In this document: in pieces, positions 43,795 through 53,417 of the stretch
Position numbering within the stretch: position 1 is the stretch's first letter
Layout of the letters: every line of letters begins with the position of its first letter
From: an uncultured Collinsella sp.
GTDB lineage: Bacteria; Actinomycetota; Coriobacteriia; Coriobacteriales; Coriobacteriaceae
Length of the DNA stretch: 64,000 bases
Direction: 5' to 3'
Assembly (NCBI GenBank): GCA_900546115.1
Contig: URBQ01000005.1
Location: 17,114-81,113, forward strand
The notes under the pieces: generated by a model
Database searches by the model: none
What the model saw: only the letters and a program-made list of their open reading frames with translations
Told to the model about the DNA's origin: nothing
Made by a program: the position numbers and the translations under genes

Positions 43795-44150
43795 TGAATT
43801 TTTTTCTAAGGATTGGGGCAGCCATCTTTTTTGGTGGGTTCCTCGTTTATGTTCTTCGACTCGTATCCAAAGGAAAGATGCTTCTTAAGTATTCTTTGCT
43901 TTGGATTTTAATGTGCATGGCGGCCTTGCTTTGTGATTTATTCCCTCAGCTTATTTTTTATTGCTCCACGGCTATTGGGTTTGTTAACCCGGCCAATTTC
44001 CTCTTCCTGGGTGCAATTGTGCTGTTGCTTGCAATCTCTCTATCCCTTAGCGTTGCGGTGAGCCGTCATGTTTTGGCAATCAAAAGCCTTACACAAAGGA
44101 TTGCCTTGCTCGAAAAAGAGCTTGAGAATCGGTTGGATTATTATGACTGA
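43794..44150 (+). CDS. DUF2304 small membrane protein
   Basis: A 118-residue protein with three hydrophobic segments (about 5-22, 33-55, 67-90) and a charged C-terminal coiled tail. This is the DUF2304 pattern, nearly always encoded next to a polyprenyl-phosphate GT2 and probably its membrane partner. The start overlaps the stop of that gene (TAATG). Function beyond this is unknown. Confidence 0.85.
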   Translation: MNFFLRIGAAIFFGGFLVYVLRLVSKGKMLLKYSLLWILMCMAALLCDLFPQLIFYCSTAIGFVNPANFLFLGAIVLLLAISLSLSVAVSRHVLAIKSLTQRIALLEKELENRLDYYD

Positions 44151-44606
44151 GCTTGATACAATTATTTGATTCAGTTTACTTTTAGTTCTTCAATGTTGCT
44201 AGTTGAGGAAAGTGGAAATCTGCCTTATACAAACGTTGCTTATACCCTTTGCTGAGGTCTGGATCGGTACCAAATCCGATGATTCTCATCGCGGGTTGCC
44301 ATTTGCTTGTCAATGGAGGCGATATCCCTGCTCCGGCTGCAATGTTGTTTCAGCTGTTATGTCGTGGTCGAATAGTTTTGTATTAATAATGTAGAACAGA
44401 TAATAGAATCAGCCGGAGGACTCCATTACAAAAGAGCGTAATTCCATTATCGAGCCATTTGGGTTAATTTCGATGTGGTGTGTAGTTACGCATCATTTTG
44501 TAATGCATAATGCAGATGATGTATCGGTTTTTGCTAGCCCTTTAACCCGTTAAATTTATTAGGACGATATCACTGGCCTGATGGCTGAACTACTACCACA
44601 CTACCG
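44151..44606. other. Intergenic region before the IS256-type remnant
   Basis: About 450 AT-rich bases with no supported gene. A small GCCCC/GGGGC hairpin at 44611-44623 followed by TGGGTTTT borders it. The right part may be the worn end of the insertion sequence. Confidence 0.4.
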
Positions 44607-45189
44607 CTACGCCCCAGTGGGGCTGGGTTTTAAATACGCCTTTGGAATGATATTGCTTTGGCTATCTTGCGGAAAACAATCTCGAAGAAGAGTGGGCTCC
44701 TTGACGTAGGTCGCGTCGAGCCAGACGTAGGGCACCGGCGAGCCCTCGAGCGGCCTTCCGTACAGATCCTCGATGCCTGGTCCAGGCTCGAGGCGATGGC
44801 GCTCACCTGGTCCTTCGAGAGCCTGGAGACGCCTATCTTCTCGGCTACCCTCTGCACCTTGCGGGTGCTCGTGCCGGTGGCGTACATCTCGGCGACGGCG
44901 GCAACGAGGGCGCGGTCCACGCGCCGGTGGCGCTCGATCACGTCGTCCGGGAAGAAGCTGCCGGAGCGGAGCTTCGGGATGCGCAGCGTCAGCGTGCCGG
45001 CGCAGGTGCGAGCGACCTCTCGCGGTAGCCGTTTCGGCTGTTCGCCCCGCCACCGCTCAGCTGGTCGGCCTCGGCGTCCATCGCGGCGTTCACGACCTGT
45101 TTGGCGAGTCTGGGGAGCAGCTCCCGCATGTCGATGGCGCCGTCGCTGAAACGGGGCATGGCGAGTATGTCCGGCGCCGGGTCTGACAA
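44607..45189 (-). pseudogene. IS256-family transposase remnant, frameshifted and truncated
   Basis: Three pieces of one transposase lie in different frames. From 45189: MRELLPRLAKQVVNAAMDAE and NGYRER (N-terminus). Then, in a second frame below 44941, ERHRRVDRALVAAVAEMYAT and STRKVQRVAEKIGVSRLSK. Then, in a third frame near 44775-44650, EDLYGRPLEG and YVWLDATYVKEP, the first Asp of the DDE triad. After that the homology stops, so the two other catalytic acids are lost. At least two frameshifts and a 3' deletion make it inactive. It marks a past insertion between the glycosyltransferase set and the DUF2142 gene. Confidence 0.85.
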
Positions 45190-45214
45190 GATTTACATAG
45201 CGATCTTCGTCTTT

Positions 45215-45253
45215 TCCCGGAACCTGTTGTTGTGGTGATTTCTGGTTCCGGGA
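45215..45253. repeat. Inverted repeat near the IS256-type remnant
   Basis: A perfect 10-bp inverted repeat (45215-45224 and 45244-45253) with a 19-base loop lies just upstream of the transposase remnant. It may belong to the element's 5' region; no second terminal repeat was found on the other side. Confidence 0.5.
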
Positions 45254-45427
45254 CGAAGGCCGTTTTTCGTTAAACGGGCACTAAGGGGTCACCCTTGCAC
45301 CAACATTTTCGGCGCGATCCATGAGATTGAATTCCGCCATTCTTTTTGGATGCCAATGTGCTTGCTAGTATACTGATACCAGTATTTTTAATTGCGTTCT
45401 ATTAGTTTCTCGATTATAAGGATTTTT

Positions 45428-46966
45428 ATGACAAGTTCCATAAGATGTAAGCCTTTATTTGTTTTGTTTGCCGTTTTTTTCGCATTCTATTCAGTCTATT
45501 GGTATCTAAATAATCCGAGATTACTTGTACTGCTTACAATTACCATCTCGTTGATTCTAATTCTTGGCCTTTGCGCTGCATATGCTAAGGTGTACCATCG
45601 TCTTAAAAGTGAATGGGTATTCTTGGCGCTGCTTATAGCATTTCTAATTATTTTTATCTTTATCTTTCCTCCGTTTACGGTTCCGGATGAAGGCCATCAT
45701 TTTTTTTCAACTTATTGGATGGTCGATAGTCTTCCATTCAATGCGCATGTGACAAATGATGGTGGTTTTCTAGTACGGGATATCGATCTTTCCCTTTATA
45801 AGGGTCGCCAGAGTAACGCCATTGACTCCTCTTCATTTGATTCGATTATTCAGAATTATGCTCTGTTTGAGAATGGGAAGTGGACTCCATTCAATGAGTT
45901 CTCATTTAGCGTCAGTAGTGAGAACGTTTCTGCGAAAATAGGATCTATCGTTGGGCTGCAAATCGGTCTGTTTTTCGGACTTGGTGCCTATCCTGTGTTC
46001 TATATGGGGCGCATTGGTTCGGCTCTGGTTTTTTGCTTTTGTGCGTTCCAGGCATACAGGATTGCACCTAAGGGCAAATCGGTTATTGTTTTTGTTTCGC
46101 TTCTGCCTATGACGCTTCACTTGGCTGCTTCATACTCTTATGATTCAGGAATTATTGCGTACTCGCTTTTAGTATTCGCTTGTCTAATGCGCGGTTTTTT
46201 TGGAGAGCAGAAATCAATAGGTTGTAAAGAAATCGTCATTTATTTAATTATTTCGGCGTTTTTGGCTCCGTGTAAGGTTGTTTATTCTGGGATGATATTA
46301 CTTGGTTTGCTTGTGCCCCTTTCGCAGTTCCAAGATGTGAAAGTCGGACGTATCGGTAAGTGCATACTGATCTTTGCTGTTATAGCCTCCGTTCTAGTGC
46401 TGCGCATAGCATCAATGAGTACATTGGTGTCTCAGTCTTCAGATGCCTCTCGTGGCCAAGAGATCGGGCGGTTTTATACGCTCAGTGACATCATCATGCA
46501 TCCAAAGAATAGCTTCGAGGTCTTTTTTAGGACATTAGATTCCCTAGGAGATTTCTATTGGGGATCCACCTTAGGTTATTCGCTTGGATGGCTCCAGAAA
46601 AACTTGCAGTTTCCAGCCTTTTTTATGATTCCTTATTTGTTGTTTGGGTTTATTTGTTGTTTGGATTCCGAAGATGAGCCCTCTTTTCTCAGCCCCATTT
46701 GTTCCATTCTGTTTATTATCGCTTTTGCTTTGGCTGCCCTTGGTTCCATTGTATCTATGTGGTTGGGCTGGACGTTCAATTACGAGAATGTAATACAGGG
46801 TGTTCAAGGACGATATTTTCTTCCTGTTCTACCAGCTTTGTTGTTTGGGTCGAGAACGCGCTTGTTTAAATTCAACTCATCTTCGCTTTCTGTCGTCTCT
46901 TTTGGCATGTGCGTGATGAATTGTTTATATCTTATTCGTTTTATTAGTATTGCATCCTGTGTGTAG
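45428..46966 (+). CDS. DUF2142 family polytopic membrane protein
   Basis: A 512-residue membrane protein with about eleven hydrophobic segments. FTVPDEGHHFFSTYW (about 94-108), with the conserved Pro-Asp-Glu and His, and VQGRYFLPVLPALL near the end match DUF2142, a family of GT-C-like proteins found in polysaccharide clusters and thought to act as polymerase or sugar transferase outside the membrane. The start at 45428 follows ATAAGGA; the frame begins 36 bases earlier without a site. No other Wzy-like gene is seen, so this could be the polymerase. That is inference. Confidence 0.8.
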   Translation: MTSSIRCKPLFVLFAVFFAFYSVYWYLNNPRLLVLLTITISLILILGLCAAYAKVYHRLKSEWVFLALLIAFLIIFIFIFPPFTVPDEGHHFFSTYWMVDSLPFNAHVTNDGGFLVRDIDLSLYKGRQSNAIDSSSFDSIIQNYALFENGKWTPFNEFSFSVSSENVSAKIGSIVGLQIGLFFGLGAYPVFYMGRIGSALVFCFCAFQAYRIAPKGKSVIVFVSLLPMTLHLAASYSYDSGIIAYSLLVFACLMRGFFGEQKSIGCKEIVIYLIISAFLAPCKVVYSGMILLGLLVPLSQFQDVKVGRIGKCILIFAVIASVLVLRIASMSTLVSQSSDASRGQEIGRFYTLSDIIMHPKNSFEVFFRTLDSLGDFYWGSTLGYSLGWLQKNLQFPAFFMIPYLLFGFICCLDSEDEPSFLSPICSILFIIAFALAALGSIVSMWLGWTFNYENVIQGVQGRYFLPVLPALLFGSRTRLFKFNSSSLSVVSFGMCVMNCLYLIRFISIASCV

Positions 46967-47252
46967 GCCTTTGCGTAATGCTCTCGGGTTTTTCTGCTAT
47001 CTAACAGTTTAGATAGCAGGCGATGATTCGGACGCCGCAGGGTCCCCGAAAGCTATGCTTTTCCAAGCCAAGCAGAGACTTTGACCGAGCGCTGGGTTGG
47101 CATGCGAGAGGCCAACATGAGGCCGTGCCGCGGGGCGGACCGCAGGTAGCAAAACGGCACCGGAGCCCATGTCGGGCCCGGTGCCCAAGCGCGATATCGA
47201 CGGCGCAGTTTCGCGATATTCAACAGCGCCCAAATGAGTAAATACTCATTAT
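46967..47252. other. Intergenic region between convergent genes
   Basis: About 290 bases. An 8-bp perfect inverted repeat GCTATCTA...TAGATAGC (46997-47018) may separate the convergent DUF2142 and GT2 genes. From 47020 on the DNA is GC-rich, unlike its AT-rich neighbours, with a further hairpin near 47156-47185. No gene is supported; it may be a remnant of transferred DNA. Confidence 0.4.
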
Positions 47253-49724
47253 CTATAAATGATAATAACGATTCGCGGGTTCCCCGACGGTGAAGTTTGG
47301 ATTCATATAAGGATCGCCTTTGACGTAATACTTAGCCCATCGATAATTCATGTACGCGACCTCTTTGTGGAAGCGAATCTGCTTCTCCGTATTGTTTTCA
47401 ACGCCTCTAGAAATCGACTCGTAGTGATAGAGCTCGACTTCGGGTGTGTATACAATTAGGTCGTTGATCTCGCGTAGCTTTAAGCAAAAGTCAACGTCAT
47501 TAAATGCAACTTGAAGCTCTTCCGTGAAACCTCCGACTTTCTCATATTCATCACGCTTGGTCATTATGCAAGCTGCGGTGACGGCGCTGAAGTCTTGTTG
47601 TGCATCGTTGAGTGCAAAGTAGCCCCAGTCATCCCTTGGCATGCTTTGGCAAAGATGTCCTGCCACGCCACCAGTGACGCATAAGCCCGCGTGCTGGATG
47701 GTGTTGTCGGGATAGTAGAGTTTTGCACCAACTGCGCCAACATCCTCACGTGCGCAGATGCCAAGCATAGTCTCAATCCAATTGGGCGTAATTACCTCAG
47801 TATCGTTATTCAACAGCAAGAGATAGTCGCCCTTGGCGTGAGCAACGCCAAAGTTCATGAGCTTGGAGAAATTGAATTCGTGCTTCCAAGTTACAAGACG
47901 AACGATGTCAGGATATTTTGCTTGCAACTTATCGTAATAATCGAACGTCTCCTTTTCTGTGCTGTTGTTTTCGATTATGACAAGCTCGAAATTGTCGTAC
48001 GTTGATTTCTCAACAATTGACTTAATGCAGTTGTCCAGAATGTTGGCGTGGTCTTTAGTTGGAATGATAATTGACACGAGTGGATGGGAATCTGGCACAG
48101 CGTAGGTTACTTTATATGTAAAGGGACGACGCGCTTGTTCGACCTTCGCATTGAGCCCAAGCCTGTCCAAATGACTCTGGACCGCTTTGATACCTGCGAT
48201 AGTGGCATACGGCTTGCTATCGGCATTTGCTGCGGTGGAGGTCTCGCTTAGGCGCCAGTGATATAGAACCTTTGCAACATGATGAACTTTCCTTGCCTTT
48301 TCCACGGCGTGGAGAGTCAGATTATGATCCTGTGCTCCATCGAACTCTTTCGTGTTCGGTTCTAGAGTGTCAAGCAGAGACTTACGGATGGTAAGCATAT
48401 GGCAGATATAGTTATTGTTTCTGAGCAGATCGATATTGAAATCCGGCTTAAAGAACGGCTGCGCTAGCTTTCCATCAGGCATGAGTTTATCTTCATCACA
48501 ATATAGAAGATCGACGTCATCATTGTTTTCAATTGCCTCGGCATATGAGAACAACAAGTCCGGTTCAAGAATATCGTCATGGTCAAAGAAGCTAACGAAA
48601 TCACCCGAAGCGATGGCAACGCCGGCGTTTGTATTTTCGGAAATGCCCTTATTCTCGGTAAGGTTAATTGATTTAATTCTGTTGTCGTGGGCCGTCTCCT
48701 GCTCAACGTGAACCTTTAGTTCCTGATTGTCAGGACTTGCATTAACTAGGATGAGCTCCCAGTTTGCATAAGACTGGTTTTTTACGGATTCGGTCATATC
48801 GTTAAAGAACGAAATGGGTGTGTTGTATAGAGGGACAATAATGCTGAACTTCGGAGCACTGTTGAAGACGATTTTTCTCTGCTTCTCCAGAGCGCCGATG
48901 GTTGCCTTATGCTCCGTGAACCATTCGGGGTATTCAGGGTCAAACTGCGCATGGGTAAAGAGAAAGTTGGTCTCCTCAAGAAGCAAGCCTAACTTATCGG
49001 GTGTTAAGCAGTCAAATGCACTGAATGATGGGTGATTTTGATCGTCAATAATAAAGTAGTAACGATCGAACGCCTTTGGCATTCGAATTGAGAGCTGCGT
49101 TTCAAGCTGCTTTTTCTCAGACGTAAATCCAACGCTTGTTACATTCGAGCCGAAATTGACGATGCTCAAATTAACTTCATTAAGGGTTCGATCGAAACAA
49201 CGAAGTTTGATTTGCGAGTCGCTACGATAAGGAGTTCTCACCGTGCACCTAAGGATATAGTCGCTTGAATCTTCGATGCACTGCCAGAAATCAATCGTTG
49301 CCATGTCAAACTCTGAAACGTCATCGTAGTTTCGGAGTTTGCTGCACATGTCAGGTTTAATTTTGTAGTTAAGGCGCGACTCCCATTTGATGTTCTTGCA
49401 ATTTAGCGAAAGGGAGTCGCTGCTCAGGGTGCGACCGTCTTGGCCGATTTCGCTAAACTCAATTTTGATGGTGCGAGCATCGGGATCGGGGACTACAAGG
49501 ACGTATGAGTTCGAGTCACAACTATTGTCCCGGAATTTTAGGAGGGATAAAGGTGAGCGGCGGTTATCGTCTGTAGCCGCCTGGGCTGTTACGCTGGAGC
49601 CTTTATGGATGCCTTCAATCTTAAGCTGCTGGTAGATTTTCCAGTTTCCTCTGCATACTCCGGTTGTTTCGACTCGCATTGTTTGCCTTTCGTTTGTTGG
49701 ACACTGCTCATTGTACTTTTTCAT
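47253..49724 (-). CDS. Two-domain GT2 glycosyltransferase
   Basis: An 823-residue protein built like the one at 20786: an N-terminal beta-rich domain (1 to about 280), a first GT2 domain (from about 288, SIIVPLYN and FFDHDD) and a second (from about 545, SIIIPTKDH and LLLNNDTEV, tail AFNDVDFCLKLRE). The two proteins align along their whole length, yet this gene is AT-rich and the other GC-rich, so they are old paralogues or have different origins. The start at 49724 follows GCGAGG; ATG 49679 (after AAAGG) is possible. It stands alone on the minus strand, opposite rmlA. Confidence 0.88.
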   Translation of the reverse strand: MKKYNEQCPTNERQTMRVETTGVCRGNWKIYQQLKIEGIHKGSSVTAQAATDDNRRSPLSLLKFRDNSCDSNSYVLVVPDPDARTIKIEFSEIGQDGRTLSSDSLSLNCKNIKWESRLNYKIKPDMCSKLRNYDDVSEFDMATIDFWQCIEDSSDYILRCTVRTPYRSDSQIKLRCFDRTLNEVNLSIVNFGSNVTSVGFTSEKKQLETQLSIRMPKAFDRYYFIIDDQNHPSFSAFDCLTPDKLGLLLEETNFLFTHAQFDPEYPEWFTEHKATIGALEKQRKIVFNSAPKFSIIVPLYNTPISFFNDMTESVKNQSYANWELILVNASPDNQELKVHVEQETAHDNRIKSINLTENKGISENTNAGVAIASGDFVSFFDHDDILEPDLLFSYAEAIENNDDVDLLYCDEDKLMPDGKLAQPFFKPDFNIDLLRNNNYICHMLTIRKSLLDTLEPNTKEFDGAQDHNLTLHAVEKARKVHHVAKVLYHWRLSETSTAANADSKPYATIAGIKAVQSHLDRLGLNAKVEQARRPFTYKVTYAVPDSHPLVSIIIPTKDHANILDNCIKSIVEKSTYDNFELVIIENNSTEKETFDYYDKLQAKYPDIVRLVTWKHEFNFSKLMNFGVAHAKGDYLLLLNNDTEVITPNWIETMLGICAREDVGAVGAKLYYPDNTIQHAGLCVTGGVAGHLCQSMPRDDWGYFALNDAQQDFSAVTAACIMTKRDEYEKVGGFTEELQVAFNDVDFCLKLREINDLIVYTPEVELYHYESISRGVENNTEKQIRFHKEVAYMNYRWAKYYVKGDPYMNPNFTVGEPANRYYHL

Positions 49725-49810
49725 TTGTTGCCTCGCTAGAAATGCAGAAAGAGTTGCGTGTTTCTGCTGTCCGATTTAAATAAGAAGACGGGGAGGTTGC
49801 TGCCGGTGCG

Positions 49811-49816
49811 TATAAT
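49811..49816 (+). promoter_or_regulatory. Candidate -10 box upstream of rmlA
   Basis: TATAAT, 65 bases before the rmlA start in the divergent gap, fits a -10 element. No good -35 box is seen 16-18 bases before it. Confidence 0.35.
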
Positions 49817-49880
49817 TTAATTAACTATGCATCTGTAATCAGCGGCTTTTGCTCAACGATTGTCAATCGAGAGGATTTTT

Positions 49881-50780
49881 ATGAAAGGCATCATCCTCGC
49901 CGGCGGGTCCGGCACCCGCCTGTACCCGCTCACGCTCGTGACCTCCAAGCAGCTGCTGCCGGTCTACGACAAGCCCATGATCTACTACCCGCTCAGCACC
50001 CTCATGCTGGCGGGCATCCGGGACATCCTGGTCATCTCCACGCCGACCGACCTGCCCAACTTCGAGCGCCTGCTCGGGGACGGCTCACGCTACGGCGTGA
50101 ACCTCTCCTACGCCGAGCAGCCCTCGCCCGACGGCCTGGCCCAGGCCTTCACCATCGGCGAGGATTTCATTAACGGTGAGCCGTGCGCCCTCGTGCTCGG
50201 CGACAACATCTTCTACGGCAACGGCCTGTCGCGCCACCTGACGCGCGCCGTCCAGAACGCCGAGTCGGGCCGCGCCACGGTCTTCGGCTACCACGTGGAC
50301 GACCCCGAGCGCTTCGGCGTCGTGGAGTTCGACGGCGAGGGGAGGGCCGTCTCCATCGAGGAGAAGCCCGAGTGCCCCAAGAGCTCCTACGCCGTCACCG
50401 GCCTGTACTTCTACCCGGGCGACGTGGCCGCCAAGGCGCATGAGGTCGAGCCGTCGGCCCGCGGCGAGCTGGAGATCACCACGCTCAACCAGATGTACCT
50501 GGAGGAGGGGACGCTGTCCGTGGTGACCCTCGGCCGCGGCTACGCGTGGCTGGACACCGGCACCATGGAGAGCCTGCACGAGGCCGCGGAGTTCGTCCGC
50601 GCCGTGGAGCACTCCCAGGACCTGCCGGTGTCCGTCCCCGAGGAGATCGCCTGGGAGAACGGCTGGATCACGACCGCCGAGCTGGAGGAGGCGGCCAAGG
50701 CCTACGGCAAGTCGGTCTACGGGCAGCACCTGAAGAAGGTCGCCGCCGGCGAGATCGTCAACAGCCCGCGCGAGTACTAG
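49881..50780 (+). CDS. rmlA: Glucose-1-phosphate thymidylyltransferase (RmlA)
   Basis: A 299-residue enzyme that makes dTDP-glucose, the first step to dTDP-rhamnose. GGSGTRLYPLT (8-18) is the nucleotide-binding signature, KPMIYYP follows, and LGDNIFYG and EEKPECPKSSYAVTGLYFY complete the family pattern; length is normal. The start at 49881 follows GAGGA. Very GC-rich with third-position C/G, unlike the AT-rich genes on its left. rmlB and rmlCD lie downstream, separated from it by the DUF4869-ATPase pair. Confidence 0.96.
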   Translation: MKGIILAGGSGTRLYPLTLVTSKQLLPVYDKPMIYYPLSTLMLAGIRDILVISTPTDLPNFERLLGDGSRYGVNLSYAEQPSPDGLAQAFTIGEDFINGEPCALVLGDNIFYGNGLSRHLTRAVQNAESGRATVFGYHVDDPERFGVVEFDGEGRAVSIEEKPECPKSSYAVTGLYFYPGDVAAKAHEVEPSARGELEITTLNQMYLEEGTLSVVTLGRGYAWLDTGTMESLHEAAEFVRAVEHSQDLPVSVPEEIAWENGWITTAELEEAAKAYGKSVYGQHLKKVAAGEIVNSPREY

Positions 50781-50874
50781 CGCAAGCTTGTTTTCTTTAG
50801 GGGTCACCGTTTATCTGGTGGCCCCTTTCGTTATGATTACGTTGACCATAAAGACAATATGATTGGGAGTGGAT

Positions 50875-51312
50875 GTGTTAAGCGTCTACTTTGGCGATAT
50901 GCCAGAAGCGATTTACAACACAGCGACATATTTCAAAAACTCTTACCGGTCTTCTTGGATTACGGATCCCTATGCAGTCTCGATAATTAAAGATGTCGAT
51001 CGATCGGTTGTTGTCTCCGAAAACGTCATCGAAAGCCCTGTGCTTGGATCCATCTCCCCACTCCAGCTTTCTGGTGGCGTGAAAACGCTGCTGCTTATGA
51101 GATTTGATCGTAAGCATATTTTTAACGCTTCTACCTGTGGTGACAACTGTGCCAAGTGGATTCTCGACATGGCGAAAGGCCGCAAGCTCGTTGTGAATCT
51201 CTATCATGTGATGGACTTTGGTCGCGAGGATTTTAAAATTAAAGTCGTGAATAGCGGCCGAATCGTTCACAGCATGGCCGATTTGATTCACGAGTCGATC
51301 CCGTATCTGTAG
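50875..51312 (+). CDS. DUF4869 protein (cassette copy 1)
   Basis: A 145-residue protein of the DUF4869 family, function unknown. No signal peptide or membrane segment. The conserved core is SGGVKTLLL (66-74) and FNASTCGDNCA (83-93), with two cysteines four apart (Cys88, Cys92). I place the start at GTG 50875, after GGGAGTGG, because the second copy at 60474 starts at the same residue (MLS); a TTG at 50863 is in frame upstream. By eye, 58 of the first 100 residues are identical between copies. The ATPase gene begins nine bases after its stop. AT-richer than rmlA and rmlB on either side. Confidence 0.8.
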   Translation: MLSVYFGDMPEAIYNTATYFKNSYRSSWITDPYAVSIIKDVDRSVVVSENVIESPVLGSISPLQLSGGVKTLLLMRFDRKHIFNASTCGDNCAKWILDMAKGRKLVVNLYHVMDFGREDFKIKVVNSGRIVHSMADLIHESIPYL

Positions 51313-51321
51313 GTACTGCTT

Positions 51322-52296
51322 ATGAACGGTTCGCATCTCGTTAAGATTTCCCGCCGCAGGGGAACCAAGTACACATTTACCATCAAGCGGAACATCACTA
51401 TTGTGCGTGGCGATAGCGGCACGGGTAAGACGACACTGTTTGACATGGTCGCAGACTACATGCGAACGGGCGAGCAGTCGGGTGTTTCCTTGCAATGCGA
51501 TTGTCCCTGTGTCGCCCTGACCGATTATGATTGGCGAAACCAGCTTTCGTCCGTTCATGACTCGATTGTATTTGTCGATGAGGGCTTAAAAGAGATCAAT
51601 TCTGATGAGTTTGCCCATCATGTGCTGTTTTCCTCGAATTATTTCGTGCTGATCTCAAGGGCTGATTTCCCCAATCTTCCGTATAGCGTGGATGAGATTT
51701 ACAAGATTAAGACGAGCGGAAAATACCATTCTTTCGTCCCTGTTTATCAAGATCGCGGGAATCATCGTTATGCTATTTCCCGGTCGGCGCCAAAACGGGA
51801 CTTTTCTATCCTTCTATGCGAGGACAGTAAGTCTGGTTTCCAGTTCTTTGAACGGCATTTCGCTGACAGTGAGCTTACCTGCACTTCGGCCATGACGAAC
51901 AGCGCGATTTTGCGCTGGTTGGATCAGCATCTCGACGATCGCGTGTTTGTTGTCGCGGACGGGGCGGCATTTGGGTGCTATGCGGACCGCGTCCTTAAGC
52001 TGCAAGACATTCACCGCGATACTGTTACGGTTTGTCTTCCCGAATCATTCGAGTGGCTTCTACTGAGCTCCGGCGTAATTTCAGGGCTAGATGTTAAGAC
52101 GGTTTTGGAAACCCCAGAAGCCTTTGTAAACAGTGAGAAGTATAAAAGCTGGGAGGATTTCTTCTATAAGTACTTACGTGAAATAACTGGGGATTCGGTT
52201 TTTCACTACGACAAAGACTGCATTTCGGAGGCGTTTTGTACAGGAGGTAATTCTGCGAAGGTTATGGCTCTTATTGCATGCCGAAATGTCCGATAG
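51322..52296 (+). CDS. P-loop ATPase partner of DUF4869 (cassette copy 1)
   Basis: A 324-residue protein. Walker A GDSGTGKTT is at 30-38 and a Walker B-like DSIVFVDEG at 80-88, followed by NYFVLISRAD, a sensor-like strand. No ABC signature is seen. The C-terminal half (about 160-290) is a second domain with the conserved elements EDSKSGFQFF (167-176), VADGAAFG (211-218) and LPESFEWLLL; the acidic residues 46 apart recall a TOPRIM fold with one acid missing. Homologous along its whole length to the gene at 59473. Role unknown; the pair could be a defence, stress or regulatory module. Confidence 0.75.
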   Translation: MNGSHLVKISRRRGTKYTFTIKRNITIVRGDSGTGKTTLFDMVADYMRTGEQSGVSLQCDCPCVALTDYDWRNQLSSVHDSIVFVDEGLKEINSDEFAHHVLFSSNYFVLISRADFPNLPYSVDEIYKIKTSGKYHSFVPVYQDRGNHRYAISRSAPKRDFSILLCEDSKSGFQFFERHFADSELTCTSAMTNSAILRWLDQHLDDRVFVVADGAAFGCYADRVLKLQDIHRDTVTVCLPESFEWLLLSSGVISGLDVKTVLETPEAFVNSEKYKSWEDFFYKYLREITGDSVFHYDKDCISEAFCTGGNSAKVMALIACRNVR

Positions 52297-52371
52297 TTTT
52301 GTTGAATAGCGTCGCGGCGTCACTTCCTGCGGCATACTAAAGAAGCTGTACATGCTTCAGATTGGATTTTC

Positions 52372-53391
52372 ATGTCTGAGATTTTCGAACCCAAGAATAT
52401 CATCGTCACTGGCGGCTGCGGCTTCATCGGCAGCAACTTCGTGCACTACGTGGTCAACAACCACTCCGAGGTGCACGTCACCGTCCTGGACAAGCTGACC
52501 TACGCCGGCAACCCCGAGAACATCGCGGGCCTGCCCTCCGACCGCGTGGAGCTCGTCGTGGGCGACATCTGCGACGCGGAGCTCCTGGACCGCATCGTCC
52601 CGGGCCACGACGCCATCGTGCACTACGCCGCCGAGTCCCACAACGACAACTCCATCGCCGACCCCGAGCCCTTCCTGCGCACCAACGTCGAGGGCACCTT
52701 CCGCCTCCTGGAGGCCGTCCGCAAGTACGGCGTCCGCTACCACCACGTCTCCACCGACGAGGTCTACGGCGACCTGGCGCTCGACGACCCCGCCAAGTTC
52801 ACTGAGGAGACGCCCTATAAGCCGTCCTCTCCGTACAGCTCGACCAAGGCTTCCTCCGACATGCTCGTCCGAGCGTGGACCCGCACCTACGGGCTTCGCA
52901 CCACGATCTCCAACTGCTCCAACAACTACGGCCCCTACCAGCACGTGGAGAAGTTCATCCCCAGGCAGATCACCAACATCGTCGACGGCGTGCGCCCCAA
53001 GCTCTACGGCCGCGGCGAGAACGTCCGCGACTGGATCCACACCGAGGACCACTCCAGCGCCGTCTGGGACATCCTCACGAAGGGGCGCATGGGGGAGACC
53101 TACCTCATCGGAGCCGACGGGGAGAGGAACAACATCACCGTGCTGCGCATGATCCTCGAGGCCATGGGAAAGGACCCCGAGGACTTCGACTGGGTCGCCG
53201 ACCGCCCCGGCCACGACCGCCGCTACGCCATCGACTCCACCAAGCTCCAGCGCGAGCTGGGCTGGAGGCCGGCGCACACCGACTTCGCCGGGGGCCTGAA
53301 GCAGACCATCGACTGGTACGTCGCCAACGAGTCCTGGTGGCGCCCCGCCAAGGAGGCCACCGAGGCCCGCTACCGCGCGCAGGGCCAGTAA
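52372..53391 (+). CDS. rmlB: dTDP-glucose 4,6-dehydratase (RmlB)
   Basis: A 339-residue extended short-chain dehydrogenase. GGCGFIGSNFVHY (14-26) binds NAD; THE usual Ser-Thr-Asp-Glu-Val-Tyr-Gly segment (STDEVYGDL) holds the dehydratase acids, and YSSTKASSD carries the Tyr-x3-Lys pair. It converts dTDP-glucose to the 4-keto-6-deoxy sugar for rhamnose. Normal length; strongly GC-rich codons. No strong Shine-Dalgarno site precedes the ATG at 52372. It is followed by a 24-bp hairpin and the rmlCD fusion. Confidence 0.96.
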   Translation: MSEIFEPKNIIVTGGCGFIGSNFVHYVVNNHSEVHVTVLDKLTYAGNPENIAGLPSDRVELVVGDICDAELLDRIVPGHDAIVHYAAESHNDNSIADPEPFLRTNVEGTFRLLEAVRKYGVRYHHVSTDEVYGDLALDDPAKFTEETPYKPSSPYSSTKASSDMLVRAWTRTYGLRTTISNCSNNYGPYQHVEKFIPRQITNIVDGVRPKLYGRGENVRDWIHTEDHSSAVWDILTKGRMGETYLIGADGERNNITVLRMILEAMGKDPEDFDWVADRPGHDRRYAIDSTKLQRELGWRPAHTDFAGGLKQTIDWYVANESWWRPAKEATEARYRAQGQ

Positions 53392-53417
53392 GACTGCATT
53401 CCGGCGAACCGCACCGC

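Noticed and set aside
47009..47233. 74-codon open frame on the minus strand in GC-rich intergenic DNA
   Set aside because: No ribosome site or family; the GC-rich DNA may be a remnant, but a gene is not supported.
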